Of a DNA stretch of 64,000 nucleotides, positions 8,340 through 15,575 are shown one piece after another. The notes under the pieces were generated by a model. That model searched no databases and was not told the DNA's origin. It worked only from the letters and a program-made list of their open reading frames with translations. Position 1 is the first letter of the stretch. Every line of letters begins with the position of its first letter. Origin of the DNA: Streptomyces sp. NBC_01485 (lineage in GTDB: Bacteria > Actinomycetota > Actinomycetes > Streptomycetales > Streptomycetaceae); the NCBI RefSeq assembly GCF_036227125.1, contig NZ_CP109435.1, forward strand, positions 4,216,001-4,280,000. Direction: 5' to 3'. The position numbers and the translations under genes are program-made.

Positions 8340-8752
8340 CCGTCGTGGTCCTTGCGCTGGTGGCGGCGCATCAGGACGTTGGCGTCCGACACGGCGCTGT
8401 AGTCGAACTCGACGCGTGCGAGCGCGCGTTGCGCGTCGAGTTCGGCGCACGCGTCGCACCCCGGGGCGGGAACGGGCGGCCGGGTCATGTCGCAGCCCGA
8501 CCCCGGCCCACGCACCGCGTCGTCCCGGCCGGTGCGGTCGTTGACCGCCTTCACCTCGGCGCTGAGCCGCTCCGTCGTGGTGGCCGGCCGGATCCGCACC
8601 GGGTCGGCCTGCCACTCGCGCCCGCCGCCCACCGGGCGCAGCATCGCGTACGGCCCCGCCTTGTCCCGGTACTCCCCGACCCTGCGGGTCACCGGGTCGT
8701 AGACCAACGCACCCTGCGCCGGGGGTTGGTCGTCTGCCTGCCGCACCATCAT
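8336..8752 (-). CDS. small WhiJ-locus protein with C-x2-C-x28-H-x4-H motif
   Basis: A 138-residue protein. The N-terminal part (GALVYDPVTRRVGEYRDKAG, then LRPVGGGREWQADPVRIRPA) is a beta-rich domain that I recall beside DUF397/XRE genes in Streptomyces. The C-terminal part has Cys99, Cys102, His131 and His136 flanking FDYSAVSDANV, a likely metal-binding module. The same spacing appears in the 61-residue protein at 39248. The chosen ATG (8750-8752) is preceded by GGAG; a second ATG follows directly, so the start may be off by one codon. It is divergent from the XRE regulator at 8915, with inverted repeats between them. Function unknown; regulation by the neighbouring XRE protein is likely. Confidence 0.7.
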   Translation of the reverse strand: MMVRQADDQPPAQGALVYDPVTRRVGEYRDKAGPYAMLRPVGGGREWQADPVRIRPATTTERLSAEVKAVNDRTGRDDAVRGPGSGCDMTRPPVPAPGCDACAELDAQRALARVEFDYSAVSDANVLMRRHQRKDHDG

Positions 8753-8859
8753 CACTCCATGTACGTTTATGCGCACAACCCGTGAGAAACGGGTAGTCAC
8801 GCACTGCGTTCAAGTCACTACCAACATGGCCGATTCGGCAGGCCGGACACACCGGTGGG

Positions 8860-8885
8860 CTGTCACCGGACGCCTTTGGTGACAG
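8860..8885. promoter_or_regulatory. inverted repeat, probable operator of the XRE gene
   Basis: CTGTCACC (8860-8867) and GGTGACAG (8878-8885) form perfect 8-bp arms with a 10-bp spacer, 30 bases before the XRE start. A second imperfect dyad (GGTAGT ... ACTACC, about 8790-8820) lies upstream in the same divergent region. Confidence 0.55.
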
Positions 8886-8914
8886 CGGTTCGACGAGGAG
8901 AGAGGTGCGGTGAA

Positions 8915-9754
8915 GTGGAGTTGACCAGCGAGGACGGCAAGCTCACGCCCCGGGAGAGGCTCGGCAGGCGACTGCGTCGCCTCCGCGAGCGCAAGGGGCT
9001 GTCACTGCGTCAGCTCTCCGAACTGGTGGGCGGCTACTCGCACAGCTACTTGGGGCGGGTAGAACTGGGTGAACAACTGCCGTCGGAGTCCCTGGTCAAC
9101 ACCCTGGACGAGTTCTTCGAGACGGACGGCGTCCTGGCCGAACTCCTGGAACTCGCCCAGGACCCGCTGATCCCCGGCTACTTCCGCAAGCCCTTCGCCA
9201 AGGAGAAAGAGGCCGTACGCATCCAGGTGTTCACGAGCAGCCTGGTCCCCGGACTCGTCCAGACCCCTCAGTACGCGCAGTCGCTCATCCGCAGGTCGCT
9301 GCCGGGTGAGACCGACGAACGCGTCAACGAGCGGGTGGCCATCCGCATGGAACGGCAACTCATCCTGGACCGGGAGGAGCCGCCCTTCTACTGGGCGATC
9401 ATGGACGAGTCGGCGCTGAGGCGAAAGGTCGGCAACGCCCAGTGCATGAAGGACCAGATGTGCCGACTGCTGGACCTGGCGGCCCGGCCACGTGTGACCG
9501 TGCAGATCCTGCCGTTCGACCAGGGCGGTTACCCGCTGATGGGCGGAAGCCTGACCTTGCGGACACTGCCCGACGGCGAGACGGTCGCGTTCATCGAGAG
9601 CTACGGCTCCGGTGAGCTAGTAGAGTCCCCGGCAAGGGTCCTTGAGCAGACACTGAGATTCGACATGGCGCGCTCACTGGCCCTCACGGACGACGAATCA
9701 CTCGATCTGATCCGCACATACTTGAAAGAGTACGAAGTTGAAGACGATTCCTGA
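8915..9754 (+). CDS. XRE-family regulator with DUF5753 (WhiJ-like)
   Basis: A 279-residue protein with an N-terminal Cro/C1 helix-turn-helix (LRRLRERKGLSLRQLSELVG, then YLGRVELGEQLPS) and a C-terminal DUF5753 region (VFTSSLVPGLVQTPQYAQSL, RVTVQILPFDQGG). This is the WhiJ-type architecture, almost always paired with a DUF397 protein, as here. The GTG at 8915 follows GGAGAGAGG; the frame is open upstream but lacks a ribosome site. The DUF397 start overlaps this stop by 17 bp. Family members act as developmental or antibiotic-related repressors, with the DUF397 partner modulating them; the target here is probably its own divergent region. Confidence 0.9.
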   Translation: MELTSEDGKLTPRERLGRRLRRLRERKGLSLRQLSELVGGYSHSYLGRVELGEQLPSESLVNTLDEFFETDGVLAELLELAQDPLIPGYFRKPFAKEKEAVRIQVFTSSLVPGLVQTPQYAQSLIRRSLPGETDERVNERVAIRMERQLILDREEPPFYWAIMDESALRRKVGNAQCMKDQMCRLLDLAARPRVTVQILPFDQGGYPLMGGSLTLRTLPDGETVAFIESYGSGELVESPARVLEQTLRFDMARSLALTDDESLDLIRTYLKEYEVEDDS

Positions 9755-9953
9755 CGCATCGACTCTCCCCGCCTGGCGCAAGTCCAGCTACAGCGACAAC
9801 GGCGAAGGCGGTTGCATCGAGATCTCGGACGGATACCTCACCGGCGTCCCCGTCCGCGACTCCAAGGCACCCCACGGTCCCGCGCTCGTCTTCGAGACGG
9901 CCGCCTGGTCGTCGTTCGTCGGCGCTGTCAAGGCCGAGGGGTTCACCGCCTGA
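9738..9953 (+). CDS. DUF397 protein, partner of the XRE regulator
   Basis: A 71-residue protein starting TTG AAG ACG inside the 3' end of the XRE gene, which implies translational coupling. It has the DUF397 hallmarks: LPAWRKSSYSDNGEGGCIEI, then VPVRDSKAPHGPALVFETAA and WSSFVGAVKAEGF. DUF397 proteins accompany XRE/DUF5753 regulators throughout Streptomyces and are thought to modulate their DNA binding. The dispersed TGTGACAC hairpin follows about 95 bp downstream. Confidence 0.9.
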   Translation: MKTIPDASTLPAWRKSSYSDNGEGGCIEISDGYLTGVPVRDSKAPHGPALVFETAAWSSFVGAVKAEGFTA

Positions 9954-10046
9954 GCCGCGCAGCACCGGAGTAACCGGCCCTCGCAAAACGGGGTCTTCGA
10001 AGTCGAGCGGCGCACGGACACCCCGGGTCCCCGGTAGGTGAGTTCC

Positions 10047-10084
10047 AGGAATGTGACACTCCCCCACCGAAGTGTCACATTCCT
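10047..10084. repeat. GTGTCACA-type hairpin, copy 1
   Basis: AGGAATGTGACACT (10047-10060) and AGTGTCACATTCCT (10071-10084) are perfect 14-bp arms with a 10-base loop, 94 bp after the DUF397 stop. Left flank GAGTTCCA is shared with copies 2 and 3 (CAGTTCCA). No T-tract follows. Confidence 0.85.
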
Positions 10085-10220
10085 GCGCGGACCACCCCTC
10101 GGACAGGCACCCGGCAGAGAGCCACCGGAGTGGCGAGCAACAACTGCTTCTTCCGGACGCTGACGCACAGTTGGGGCGGCGTGACCAGCACTCCGGGCAT
10201 CGTGCTCTGAAGGCCACCTC

Positions 10221-11378
10221 GTGATCGAAGCGTCCATCGCGGCCGTACCCGGCCTGATCGTCTCCTTCCTGGTTCTCGCCGTCGTGCTCACGGCACCCAC
10301 CGCACTGGTGGCCAGGGCCCGCGACAAGCCCTGGCCGCTGCGAACGGCCCTGGCCGTCTACGTGGCCGGCCTCCTCGCGGTGACGCTGCTCCCCGGTGAC
10401 GCCGGCCTTGAGGCCTGGCAGTGCGACACAGGAGCACCCACGCACCTGTTCACCTCGGTCGGTTCCCTGCTGAACATCGCCCTCTTCGCACCGGCCGGGT
10501 TCCTGGCCGTCCTGCTGTTCCGGCGGCCGGTCACCGTGGCGGCTGCGGGCGCCTTCCTGAGCGCGGCAGTCGAGCTGATGCAGTCGGCGGCGAGCTTCGG
10601 CCGGTCGTGCAGCGTGAGCGATCTCGCGGCGAACGCGGTTGGGGCCGTGGCCGGTGCCCTGGCCGGGGCTTTGTGGCTCTACCGACAGCGCAGGCTGCCG
10701 CGCAGACCGGTGCGCGACCTCCTGTGGGGCACCACTCTTGCCGTGGCCGGTGCCGTGGCGGTGGCGGGAGTCTTCGACAGCCGCATCACCGGGGTGGATG
10801 TCGTCGCCCAGGACGACCGGACACACAGCCTCGCCGAGTCCTCCGTCCAGGCCAACGAGTGGATCACTGACGCGGCCAAGGGCATCTACGGCAGCGACAC
10901 CGAGGTCACGGAATCCGCTACCCAGAAGAGCGGAGAGCGCTTGAAGATCACCGCGGAGACGAACCGCGGCAGCATCTCGGGCTGGTGGCCCGACAAGGAT
11001 CTCGTCAGCGCGTGGTCGTCGAACACGCGTGGCGACGGAGGGTCCCTCAGCGAGGCCCAAGTCGCCAAGGACGCCGACAAGTTCGCACGTCAGTGGTTTC
11101 CGAAGAACGTCGCCGGAAGCGAGCAGAAGATCCGCTCCATCGGGGACGGCCCCACCCGGGCCTACACCGTGATCTACCGGCGCTACGCGGATGGCGTGAT
11201 GATGCCGATGCGCCTCGACCTCACCATCACCACAACCGCTCGGGTCATCGGGTTCTCAGCCGTGACAGTCGAGGATCCCGCACTGCCGCAGGTCACTGTC
11301 GATGAGACGAAGGCCAGGGATCTGGCGCAGAACAAGACCGGGCTGTCGACCGAACACGCCGTCCTCCTCGCCCAGTAA
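10221..11378 (+). CDS. VanZ-like membrane protein, probably truncated by an in-frame TAA
   Basis: A 385-residue protein starting GTG (10221). Residues 1-190 hold about five membrane segments of the VanZ-like type (ALAVYVAGLLAVTLLPG, LLNIALFAPAGFLAVLLF, AVELMQSAASFGRSCSVSDL), a fold known from teicoplanin-resistance VanZ. Residues about 200-385 form an extracytoplasmic, repeat-like domain (GERLKITAETNRGSISGWW, then RAYTVIYRRYADGVMMPMRL) resembling PepSY-type modules. The frame ends at a TAA (11376-11378), a rare stop in high-GC genomes, but the same frame continues as good coding sequence for 31 more codons. It follows the WhiJ-like locus and hairpin copy 1. VanZ assignment is by pattern; resistance is not implied. 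Confidence 0.75.
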   Translation: MIEASIAAVPGLIVSFLVLAVVLTAPTALVARARDKPWPLRTALAVYVAGLLAVTLLPGDAGLEAWQCDTGAPTHLFTSVGSLLNIALFAPAGFLAVLLFRRPVTVAAAGAFLSAAVELMQSAASFGRSCSVSDLAANAVGAVAGALAGALWLYRQRRLPRRPVRDLLWGTTLAVAGAVAVAGVFDSRITGVDVVAQDDRTHSLAESSVQANEWITDAAKGIYGSDTEVTESATQKSGERLKITAETNRGSISGWWPDKDLVSAWSSNTRGDGGSLSEAQVAKDADKFARQWFPKNVAGSEQKIRSIGDGPTRAYTVIYRRYADGVMMPMRLDLTITTTARVIGFSAVTVEDPALPQVTVDETKARDLAQNKTGLSTEHAVLLAQ

Positions 11379-11474
11379 ATCGCTGGTGCCTGGCGGCCCG
11401 TCTGGATAGTCGGAAGCGGCAAGCAGGACATCGCTGTCGACGCCGCAACAGGCAAACTCCTTTCCACCTCCTGA
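11379..11474 (+). other. in-frame coding extension after the TAA of the VanZ-like gene
   Basis: Reading on in the same frame after the TAA gives IAGAWRPVWIVGSGKQ and then DIAVDAATGKLLSTS, ending at TGA (11472-11474). The segment RPVWIVGSG...DIAVDAATGKLL is the typical end of a PepSY-like domain, so the ancestral protein probably ran to 11474. Confidence 0.7.
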
Positions 11475-11797
11475 GCCGGCTCGATGGCCTGTCCCCTGGG
11501 CCGGGCAGGAGACACGAATACCCGGAAAGGGGAATCAGAAATCAGACGCTGCGTGCTGCTCCCCAGTCCGCCCTCGACGGCATCGAAGCCCTGACGCTGT
11601 CGGCGAATCCACGGACGGCCGGATACCAGTTCCACAAATGTGACACTCAAGGGGGCATGTGTCACAGTTTGCGGCCGATACCACCCGGGCCCCCGGCACC
11701 GACCCACCGTGGCCCGGATCGCCCAGGCGGAATTCGCCAACACCATCAGCCCTGGGGATCACCACTCACCGCCGGGCGTGAGAGCCGCCACGGGCAC
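11475..11797. other. intergenic stretch between converging genes
   Basis: No convincing gene is seen in these 323 bases. The only structured element is hairpin copy 2 (11639-11666), with the conserved left flank CCAGTTCCAC. The short open frames here have no ribosome sites and no recognisable sequence. Confidence 0.6.
11639..11666. repeat. GTGTCACA-type hairpin, copy 2
   Basis: TGTGACAC (11639-11646) and GTGTCACA (11659-11666) around a 12-base loop; outer pairs AAA/TTT continue after one bulged G. Left flank CCAGTTCCAC as in copy 3. Confidence 0.75.
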
Positions 11798-12508
11798 CTA
11801 CCCCCCGTCCACCGCCCGCCGCCACTCCCGTACCGCTTCCACCGACACCGGGCCGGTCCAGCCCTCCGGGCGGGCCGCGCCGCCGATGTGGAAGGCGTCG
11901 ATGCCGGCTGCTCGGAGGGGCGGGACGTGGGCGAGGCGGAGGCCTCCGCCGACGAGGAGTTGCTGTTCGTAGCCCTGTTCGCCGTGGCGGGCCGCTTCCG
12001 TCAGGAGGGTGGGGAGGCCGGTGTCGACGCCTGCCGCCGAACCGGCCGTGAGGTAGGTGTCCAGTCCGGGCAGGCCGTCCAGTTGCTTGCGCAGGGTGTC
12101 GCGGTCGGCGGCGTGGTCGAGGGCGCGGTGGAAGGTCCAGCGGCAGCCGTCCAGCTCGGCGACGATCCGTTCCACCGCCGCCAGGTCCACCCCGCCCTCC
12201 GCGTCCAGGAACCCGAGCACGAACCCCTCCGCGCCCGCCGACCGCAGCTCGCGGGTGACCCGGACGAGGCGGTCGAGGCAGTCGGGGTCCTCGGCGGCTC
12301 CCGCCGCGAAGCCCTCGGACAGTCGCAGCATCACGCGCAGGGAGAGGTCGACGGCGGCCCGGATCCGGGCGAAGGCCGCGACCGGCGGGGTGAGCCCGTC
12401 GGCGGCCATGTCGGTGACCAGTTCGAGGCGGTCCGCGCCTCCGGCCTGGGCGGCGACCGCGTCCTCGACGTCGAGGGCGATCACCTCCAGAACTGCACGC
12501 TTGCTCAT
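11798..12508 (-). CDS. cutC: CutC family protein
   Basis: A 236-residue TIM-barrel protein starting ATG at 12506-12508. Family features: an N-terminal VLEVIALDVEDAVAAQAGGA, RLELVTDMAADGLTPPVAA, ITR-like RVMLRLSEGF, FVLGFLDAEGGVD, TFHRALDHAADR, and the C-terminal VGGGLRLAHVPPLRAAGIDA. CutC was named for copper homeostasis, but its real activity is debated. It is divergent from the HD-domain gene, and a DasR-like box lies in the shared promoter region 44 bp upstream of its start. With murQ 2 kb away this hints at a role in amino-sugar metabolism rather than copper; that is inference. Confidence 0.9.
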   Translation of the reverse strand: MSKRAVLEVIALDVEDAVAAQAGGADRLELVTDMAADGLTPPVAAFARIRAAVDLSLRVMLRLSEGFAAGAAEDPDCLDRLVRVTRELRSAGAEGFVLGFLDAEGGVDLAAVERIVAELDGCRWTFHRALDHAADRDTLRKQLDGLPGLDTYLTAGSAAGVDTGLPTLLTEAARHGEQGYEQQLLVGGGLRLAHVPPLRAAGIDAFHIGGAARPEGWTGPVSVEAVREWRRAVDGG

Positions 12509-12551
12509 GGGACCCCATTCATCGACATTCGCCGCCAGGCGGCTGTTCAGC

Positions 12552-12567
12552 ACAGGTCTAGTCCAAT
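12552..12567. promoter_or_regulatory. DasR-box-like site between cutC and the HD gene
   Basis: ACAGGTCTAGTCCAAT matches the DasR consensus ACTGGTCTAGACCACT at 13 of 16 positions, including the GGTCTAG core. It lies 44 bp before the cutC start and 100 bp before the HD gene. Confidence 0.5.
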
Positions 12568-12596
12568 TAAAAGAATACGCCTCGGTCCGCGCCTCC

Positions 12597-12636
12597 CGGA
12601 TCACCCCGACCCACCCCGGATCACCCCGGCCCACCC
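12597..12636. repeat. 20-bp tandem repeat
   Basis: CGGATCACCCCGACCCACCC is followed directly by the same unit with one A-to-G change. It sits 30 bp upstream of the HD-domain gene start. Confidence 0.7.
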
Positions 12637-12667
12637 CAGCTCCCCCCTCCCGCGCGACAATGAAGAC

Positions 12668-13312
12668 ATGGCCGATCTCGACGCCCTCCGCACCCGCTTC
12701 AGTCACGCCCTGGAGAGAGCCCGGTCCCCCGTCGGCGGCCCCGACCCCGTGCCGTACGCCGACAACCTCCTCGCCCGCTGGCAGGAGCCGCAGCGCCGCT
12801 ATCACACGCTCACGCACCTCACCGCCGTCCTCGACCGCGTCGACGAGCTCGAGGCGCACGCCGACGACCCCGACGTCGTCCGGCTGGCCGCCTGGTTCCA
12901 CGACGCCGTCTACCTCCCCGACCGCTCCGAGAACGAGGAGCGGTCCGCCCGGCTCGCCGAGCGCGCGCTGCCCGAGGCGGGGGTGTCGCGGGAGCGGACC
13001 GCCGAGGTCGCGCGGCTCGTCCGGCTCACCGTCACCCACGACCCGGCCGACGGCGACCCCGACGGCCAGGTCCTGTGCGACGCCGACCTGGCGATCCTCG
13101 CCGCGCCGCCGTCCGCGTACGCCGCCTACACCGCCGCCGTACGCGAGGAGTACCACTTCGTCCCCAGCGACGCCTTCCGCGCCGGCCGGTCGGCCGTCCT
13201 GCGCCAACTCCTCGACCTGCCCCGGCTGTTCAGGACGCCGTACGGCAGCGAGCGGTGGGAGGAGACGGCCCGCTACAACCTGCGCGGCGAACTGGAGCTG
13301 CTGGCCTCGTGA
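12668..13312 (+). CDS. HD-domain protein (putative metal-dependent phosphohydrolase)
   Basis: A 214-residue protein starting ATG GCC GAT. HD-type metal ligands are visible as RRYHTLTHL (His pair), AAWFHDAVYLPDRSENEE (HD pair, about residue 79) and a later LCDADLAILAA. Such proteins cleave phosphoester bonds in nucleotides or signalling molecules, but the substrate cannot be read from the sequence. The last codons overlap the start of the next acetyltransferase gene (GTGA), so the two are co-translated. Confidence 0.85.
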   Translation: MADLDALRTRFSHALERARSPVGGPDPVPYADNLLARWQEPQRRYHTLTHLTAVLDRVDELEAHADDPDVVRLAAWFHDAVYLPDRSENEERSARLAERALPEAGVSRERTAEVARLVRLTVTHDPADGDPDGQVLCDADLAILAAPPSAYAAYTAAVREEYHFVPSDAFRAGRSAVLRQLLDLPRLFRTPYGSERWEETARYNLRGELELLAS

Positions 13313-13821
13313 TCACCCCGCCACCCCCGCGCATCCCCGCCGACCGCCTCACCCTCGAAGGCGTCACCCCGCCCGCCGCCGCCGGACTGCGCGCGGGCGG
13401 CGGCGGAGGGTTCGAGTGGCTCGGGGGCGGACCCTACGAGGGCACGCGGGACGCCGCCGGGATGCTGGTGAAGGCGTACGTGAACGGCGTGCACCGGCCC
13501 GAGTTCGGCCTCTACGTCCTCGTACGGCACGAGGACGGCCGGGCCGTCGGCAGCATGGGCTTCCACGCGGCTCCCGACGAGGACGGCCGCACGGAGATCG
13601 GCTACGACCTGGTCGAGGCCGCCCGCGGCCACGGCTACGCCACCGAGGCACTGCGCGCGCTGGCCGCCTGGGCGCTGGCGCGCGGCGACGTACGACGCCT
13701 GTTCGCGGTCGTCGAACACGCCAACACGGCCTCCCGGGCCGTACTGGAGCGGGTCGGGTTCGTCCGGGTCGCCGACGGTGAGGACGACGGCGGGGCAGAG
13801 GACGCGTACCAGCTCACCTGA
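13309..13821 (+). CDS. GNAT acetyltransferase (RimJ/RimL-like)
   Basis: A 170-residue GNAT protein starting with a GTG that overlaps the preceding stop (GTGA, 13309-13312). The acetyl-CoA region reads EIGYDLVEAARGHGYATEAL (motif A, RGHGYA), and the C-terminal motif B reads HANTASRAVLERVGFVRV. This layout is that of RimJ/RimL-type N-acetyltransferases that modify amino groups of proteins or small molecules. The tight coupling with the HD-domain gene suggests a shared task. Substrate unknown. Confidence 0.88.
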   Translation: MITPPPPRIPADRLTLEGVTPPAAAGLRAGGGGGFEWLGGGPYEGTRDAAGMLVKAYVNGVHRPEFGLYVLVRHEDGRAVGSMGFHAAPDEDGRTEIGYDLVEAARGHGYATEALRALAAWALARGDVRRLFAVVEHANTASRAVLERVGFVRVADGEDDGGAEDAYQLT

Positions 13822-13823
13822 AC

Positions 13824-14108
13824 TCAGGGCGTGCTCTGCGCCGCCTCGCCGCCGCCCTTGCGTCTGCGCAGGCCGGACGTCGTCAGCAGCCGGATCACCT
13901 CACGGCTGCTCACCTCGACCGCGCCGGCGGCCACCACCTCGGCGTAACGATGGGACGGGATGTCGTAGTGGTCGCGTTCGAAGGCGCGTCGGGGGATGCC
14001 CGACTCGTCGGCGAACGCGTGCAGTTCGGCGTACGAGACGTCGCTGACGAGGTGGGACCACATACGGCCGTGGCCCGGCCAGTCCGGCGGGTCGATGTAG
14101 ACGGTCAC
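13824..14108 (-). CDS. DUF4031 protein
   Basis: A 94-residue protein starting GTG (14106-14108). The sequence VTVYIDPPDWPGHGRMWSHL and then FADESGIPRRAFERDHYDI is characteristic of DUF4031, a small family of unknown function common in actinobacteria. It lies seven bases downstream of the 137-residue protein gene on the same strand, so both are probably in one transcript. Its stop faces the end of the acetyltransferase gene three bases away. Confidence 0.85.
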   Translation of the reverse strand: MTVYIDPPDWPGHGRMWSHLVSDVSYAELHAFADESGIPRRAFERDHYDIPSHRYAEVVAAGAVEVSSREVIRLLTTSGLRRRKGGGEAAQSTP

Positions 14109-14115
14109 GAGAGCC

Positions 14116-14529
14116 TCACGAGGACGACGCGCCTCCCATGGCCGACCCCGGCGACCCCACCGAACCCAGGGAGCCGACCGACGCGACCTTGACGCCCGCC
14201 TTGTGGCACACCCAGTGCGGGTCCGGGCCGAGTTCGGGCTCGACGTCGAGGGCGTGCGGGTCGCCGGAGCCGCAGACCGGGCACAGGGGCCAGCGGCCGT
14301 GACGTTCGAGGATCGCGTCCTGCACGTCCTGCGCGACCAGCCCCGCCACGTACTCCGCGCCCTCCGGCCACTGCTCGACCCACCAGCGGCGCTGCACGAC
14401 GGAGTCCTCGACCATCGACACGACGTCCGCCGCGGCGACCTCGCCCGAGGCCAGATCGGCGAGGACCAGGGCGCGTGCCGCGTGCAACGCCTGTTCCAGG
14501 GGGCTGATGGGGTCACCGGTGGGGTCCAT
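14116..14529 (-). CDS. hypothetical protein with CPVC...C zinc-like motif
   Basis: A 137-residue protein starting ATG GAC CCC (14527-14529). The N-terminal half is helical (EQALHAARALVLADLASGEV, VVQRRWWVEQWPEG). The middle carries WPLCPVCGSGDPHAL and HWVCHKAG, a possible zinc knuckle (C-x2-C ... C-H), and the C-terminal tail is a Gly/Ser/Val repeat (SVGSLGSVGSPGS). Family not recognised, though it seems conserved beside DUF4031 in Streptomyces. It is divergent from murQ, with a 94-bp promoter region between them. Confidence 0.7.
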   Translation of the reverse strand: MDPTGDPISPLEQALHAARALVLADLASGEVAAADVVSMVEDSVVQRRWWVEQWPEGAEYVAGLVAQDVQDAILERHGRWPLCPVCGSGDPHALDVEPELGPDPHWVCHKAGVKVASVGSLGSVGSPGSAMGGASSS

Positions 14530-14623
14530 CCCTCTATTGTGCGCACGCCTGGCCCCCTCCCCGAACGGAAAATACGTTTCATGGGTAGCTGCACCTGACC
14601 CTCGCCGGAAAGAGTCAACGCCG

Positions 14624-15559
14624 ATGACCTCCCGCAACCCCCTCGCCCAGCTCAATGCCCAGCTCGATTCGCTGACCACCGAAGCGTTCCGCCCCGAGCT
14701 CGCCGGGATCGACCTGCTCCCCACCCTCGACATCGCCCGGCTCATGAACGCGGAGGACTCCGCCGTTCCCGCCGCCGTCGCCGCGCAGCTTCCTCGGATC
14801 GGTGCCGTCATCGACGCCGTCGCCGCGCGGATGGCGCGCGGGGGGCGGCTGGTGTACGCCGGTGCCGGTACCGCCGGGCGGCTCGGGGTGCTGGACTCGT
14901 CCGAGTGCCCGCCGACCTTCGACACGGCCCCCGGGCAGGTCGTCGGGCTGATCGCGGGCGGGCCGGCGGCGATGGTCACGTCCGTCGAGGGCGCCGAGGA
15001 CTCCCGGGAGCTGGCAGAGGCGGATCTCGCCGCCCTCTCCCTCACCCAGGACGACACCGTGGTCGGCGTCTCCGCCTCCGGTCGCACCCCGTACGCGATC
15101 GGCGCCGTGGCGTACGCGCGGGCGCGGGGTGCCCTGACCGTCGGGCTGGCCTGCAACGCGGGCAGCGAGCTGGCCGCCGCCGCCGAGCACGGGATCGAGG
15201 TGGTCGTGGGTCCCGAGCTGCTCACCGGCTCCACCCGGCTGAAGGCGGGCACGGCACAGAAACTGGTCCTCAACATGATCTCGACGATCACGATGATCCG
15301 GCTGGGCAAGACGTACGGGAACCTGATGGTCGACGTCCGCGCCTCGAACGAGAAGCTGCGCGCCCGCTCGCGGCGGATCGTGGCGCTGGCGACCGGCGCG
15401 GACGACAAGGACGTCGAGGCGGCTCTCGCGGCCGGCGACGGCGAGGTGAAGAACGCGATCCTGGTGCTGCTGGCCGGGGTGGACGGGCCGACGGCCGCCC
15501 GCCTTCTGGAGGAGTCCGGGGGACATCTGCGCGCCGCGCTCGCCTCCGCCGACGGATGA
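14624..15559 (+). CDS. murQ: N-acetylmuramic acid 6-phosphate etherase MurQ
   Basis: A 311-residue SIS-domain protein starting ATG ACC TCC (14624). It cleaves the D-lactyl ether of MurNAc 6-phosphate, giving GlcNAc 6-phosphate and D-lactate in peptidoglycan recycling. Diagnostic segments are RLVYAGAGTAGRLGVLDSSE, CPPTFDTAP, EGAEDSRELAEADL, VVGVSASGRTPYAIGA and TGSTRLKAGTAQKLVLNM, which together are specific to MurQ. The PTS permease gene follows 16 bp later, so uptake, phosphorylation and ether cleavage are encoded together. GlcNAc 6-phosphate would feed NagA at 29946. A weak dyad (GAAA-N5-TTTC, about 14567-14579) upstream could be an operator. Confidence 0.95.
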   Translation: MTSRNPLAQLNAQLDSLTTEAFRPELAGIDLLPTLDIARLMNAEDSAVPAAVAAQLPRIGAVIDAVAARMARGGRLVYAGAGTAGRLGVLDSSECPPTFDTAPGQVVGLIAGGPAAMVTSVEGAEDSRELAEADLAALSLTQDDTVVGVSASGRTPYAIGAVAYARARGALTVGLACNAGSELAAAAEHGIEVVVGPELLTGSTRLKAGTAQKLVLNMISTITMIRLGKTYGNLMVDVRASNEKLRARSRRIVALATGADDKDVEAALAAGDGEVKNAILVLLAGVDGPTAARLLEESGGHLRAALASADG

Positions 15560-15575
15560 GCCGCACGCTCGGGGG

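Noticed and set aside
10047..10084. GTGTCACA hairpins as ordinary Rho-independent terminators or as CRP sites
   Set aside because: No T-tract follows any copy, and the arms are too far apart for a TGTGA-N6-TCACA site. The conserved arm sequence is unnecessary for a terminator, so they are reported as a repeat family; termination remains a possible side effect.
14567..14579. GAAA-N5-TTTC dyad upstream of murQ as a MurR/RpiR operator
   Set aside because: Arms of only four bases and no RpiR regulator nearby; mentioned only as a possibility in the murQ entry.
14116..15408. Minus-strand frame extending the 14116-14529 protein through murQ
   Set aside because: The part upstream of ATG 14529 is antisense to murQ, Ser/Arg-rich and without homology.
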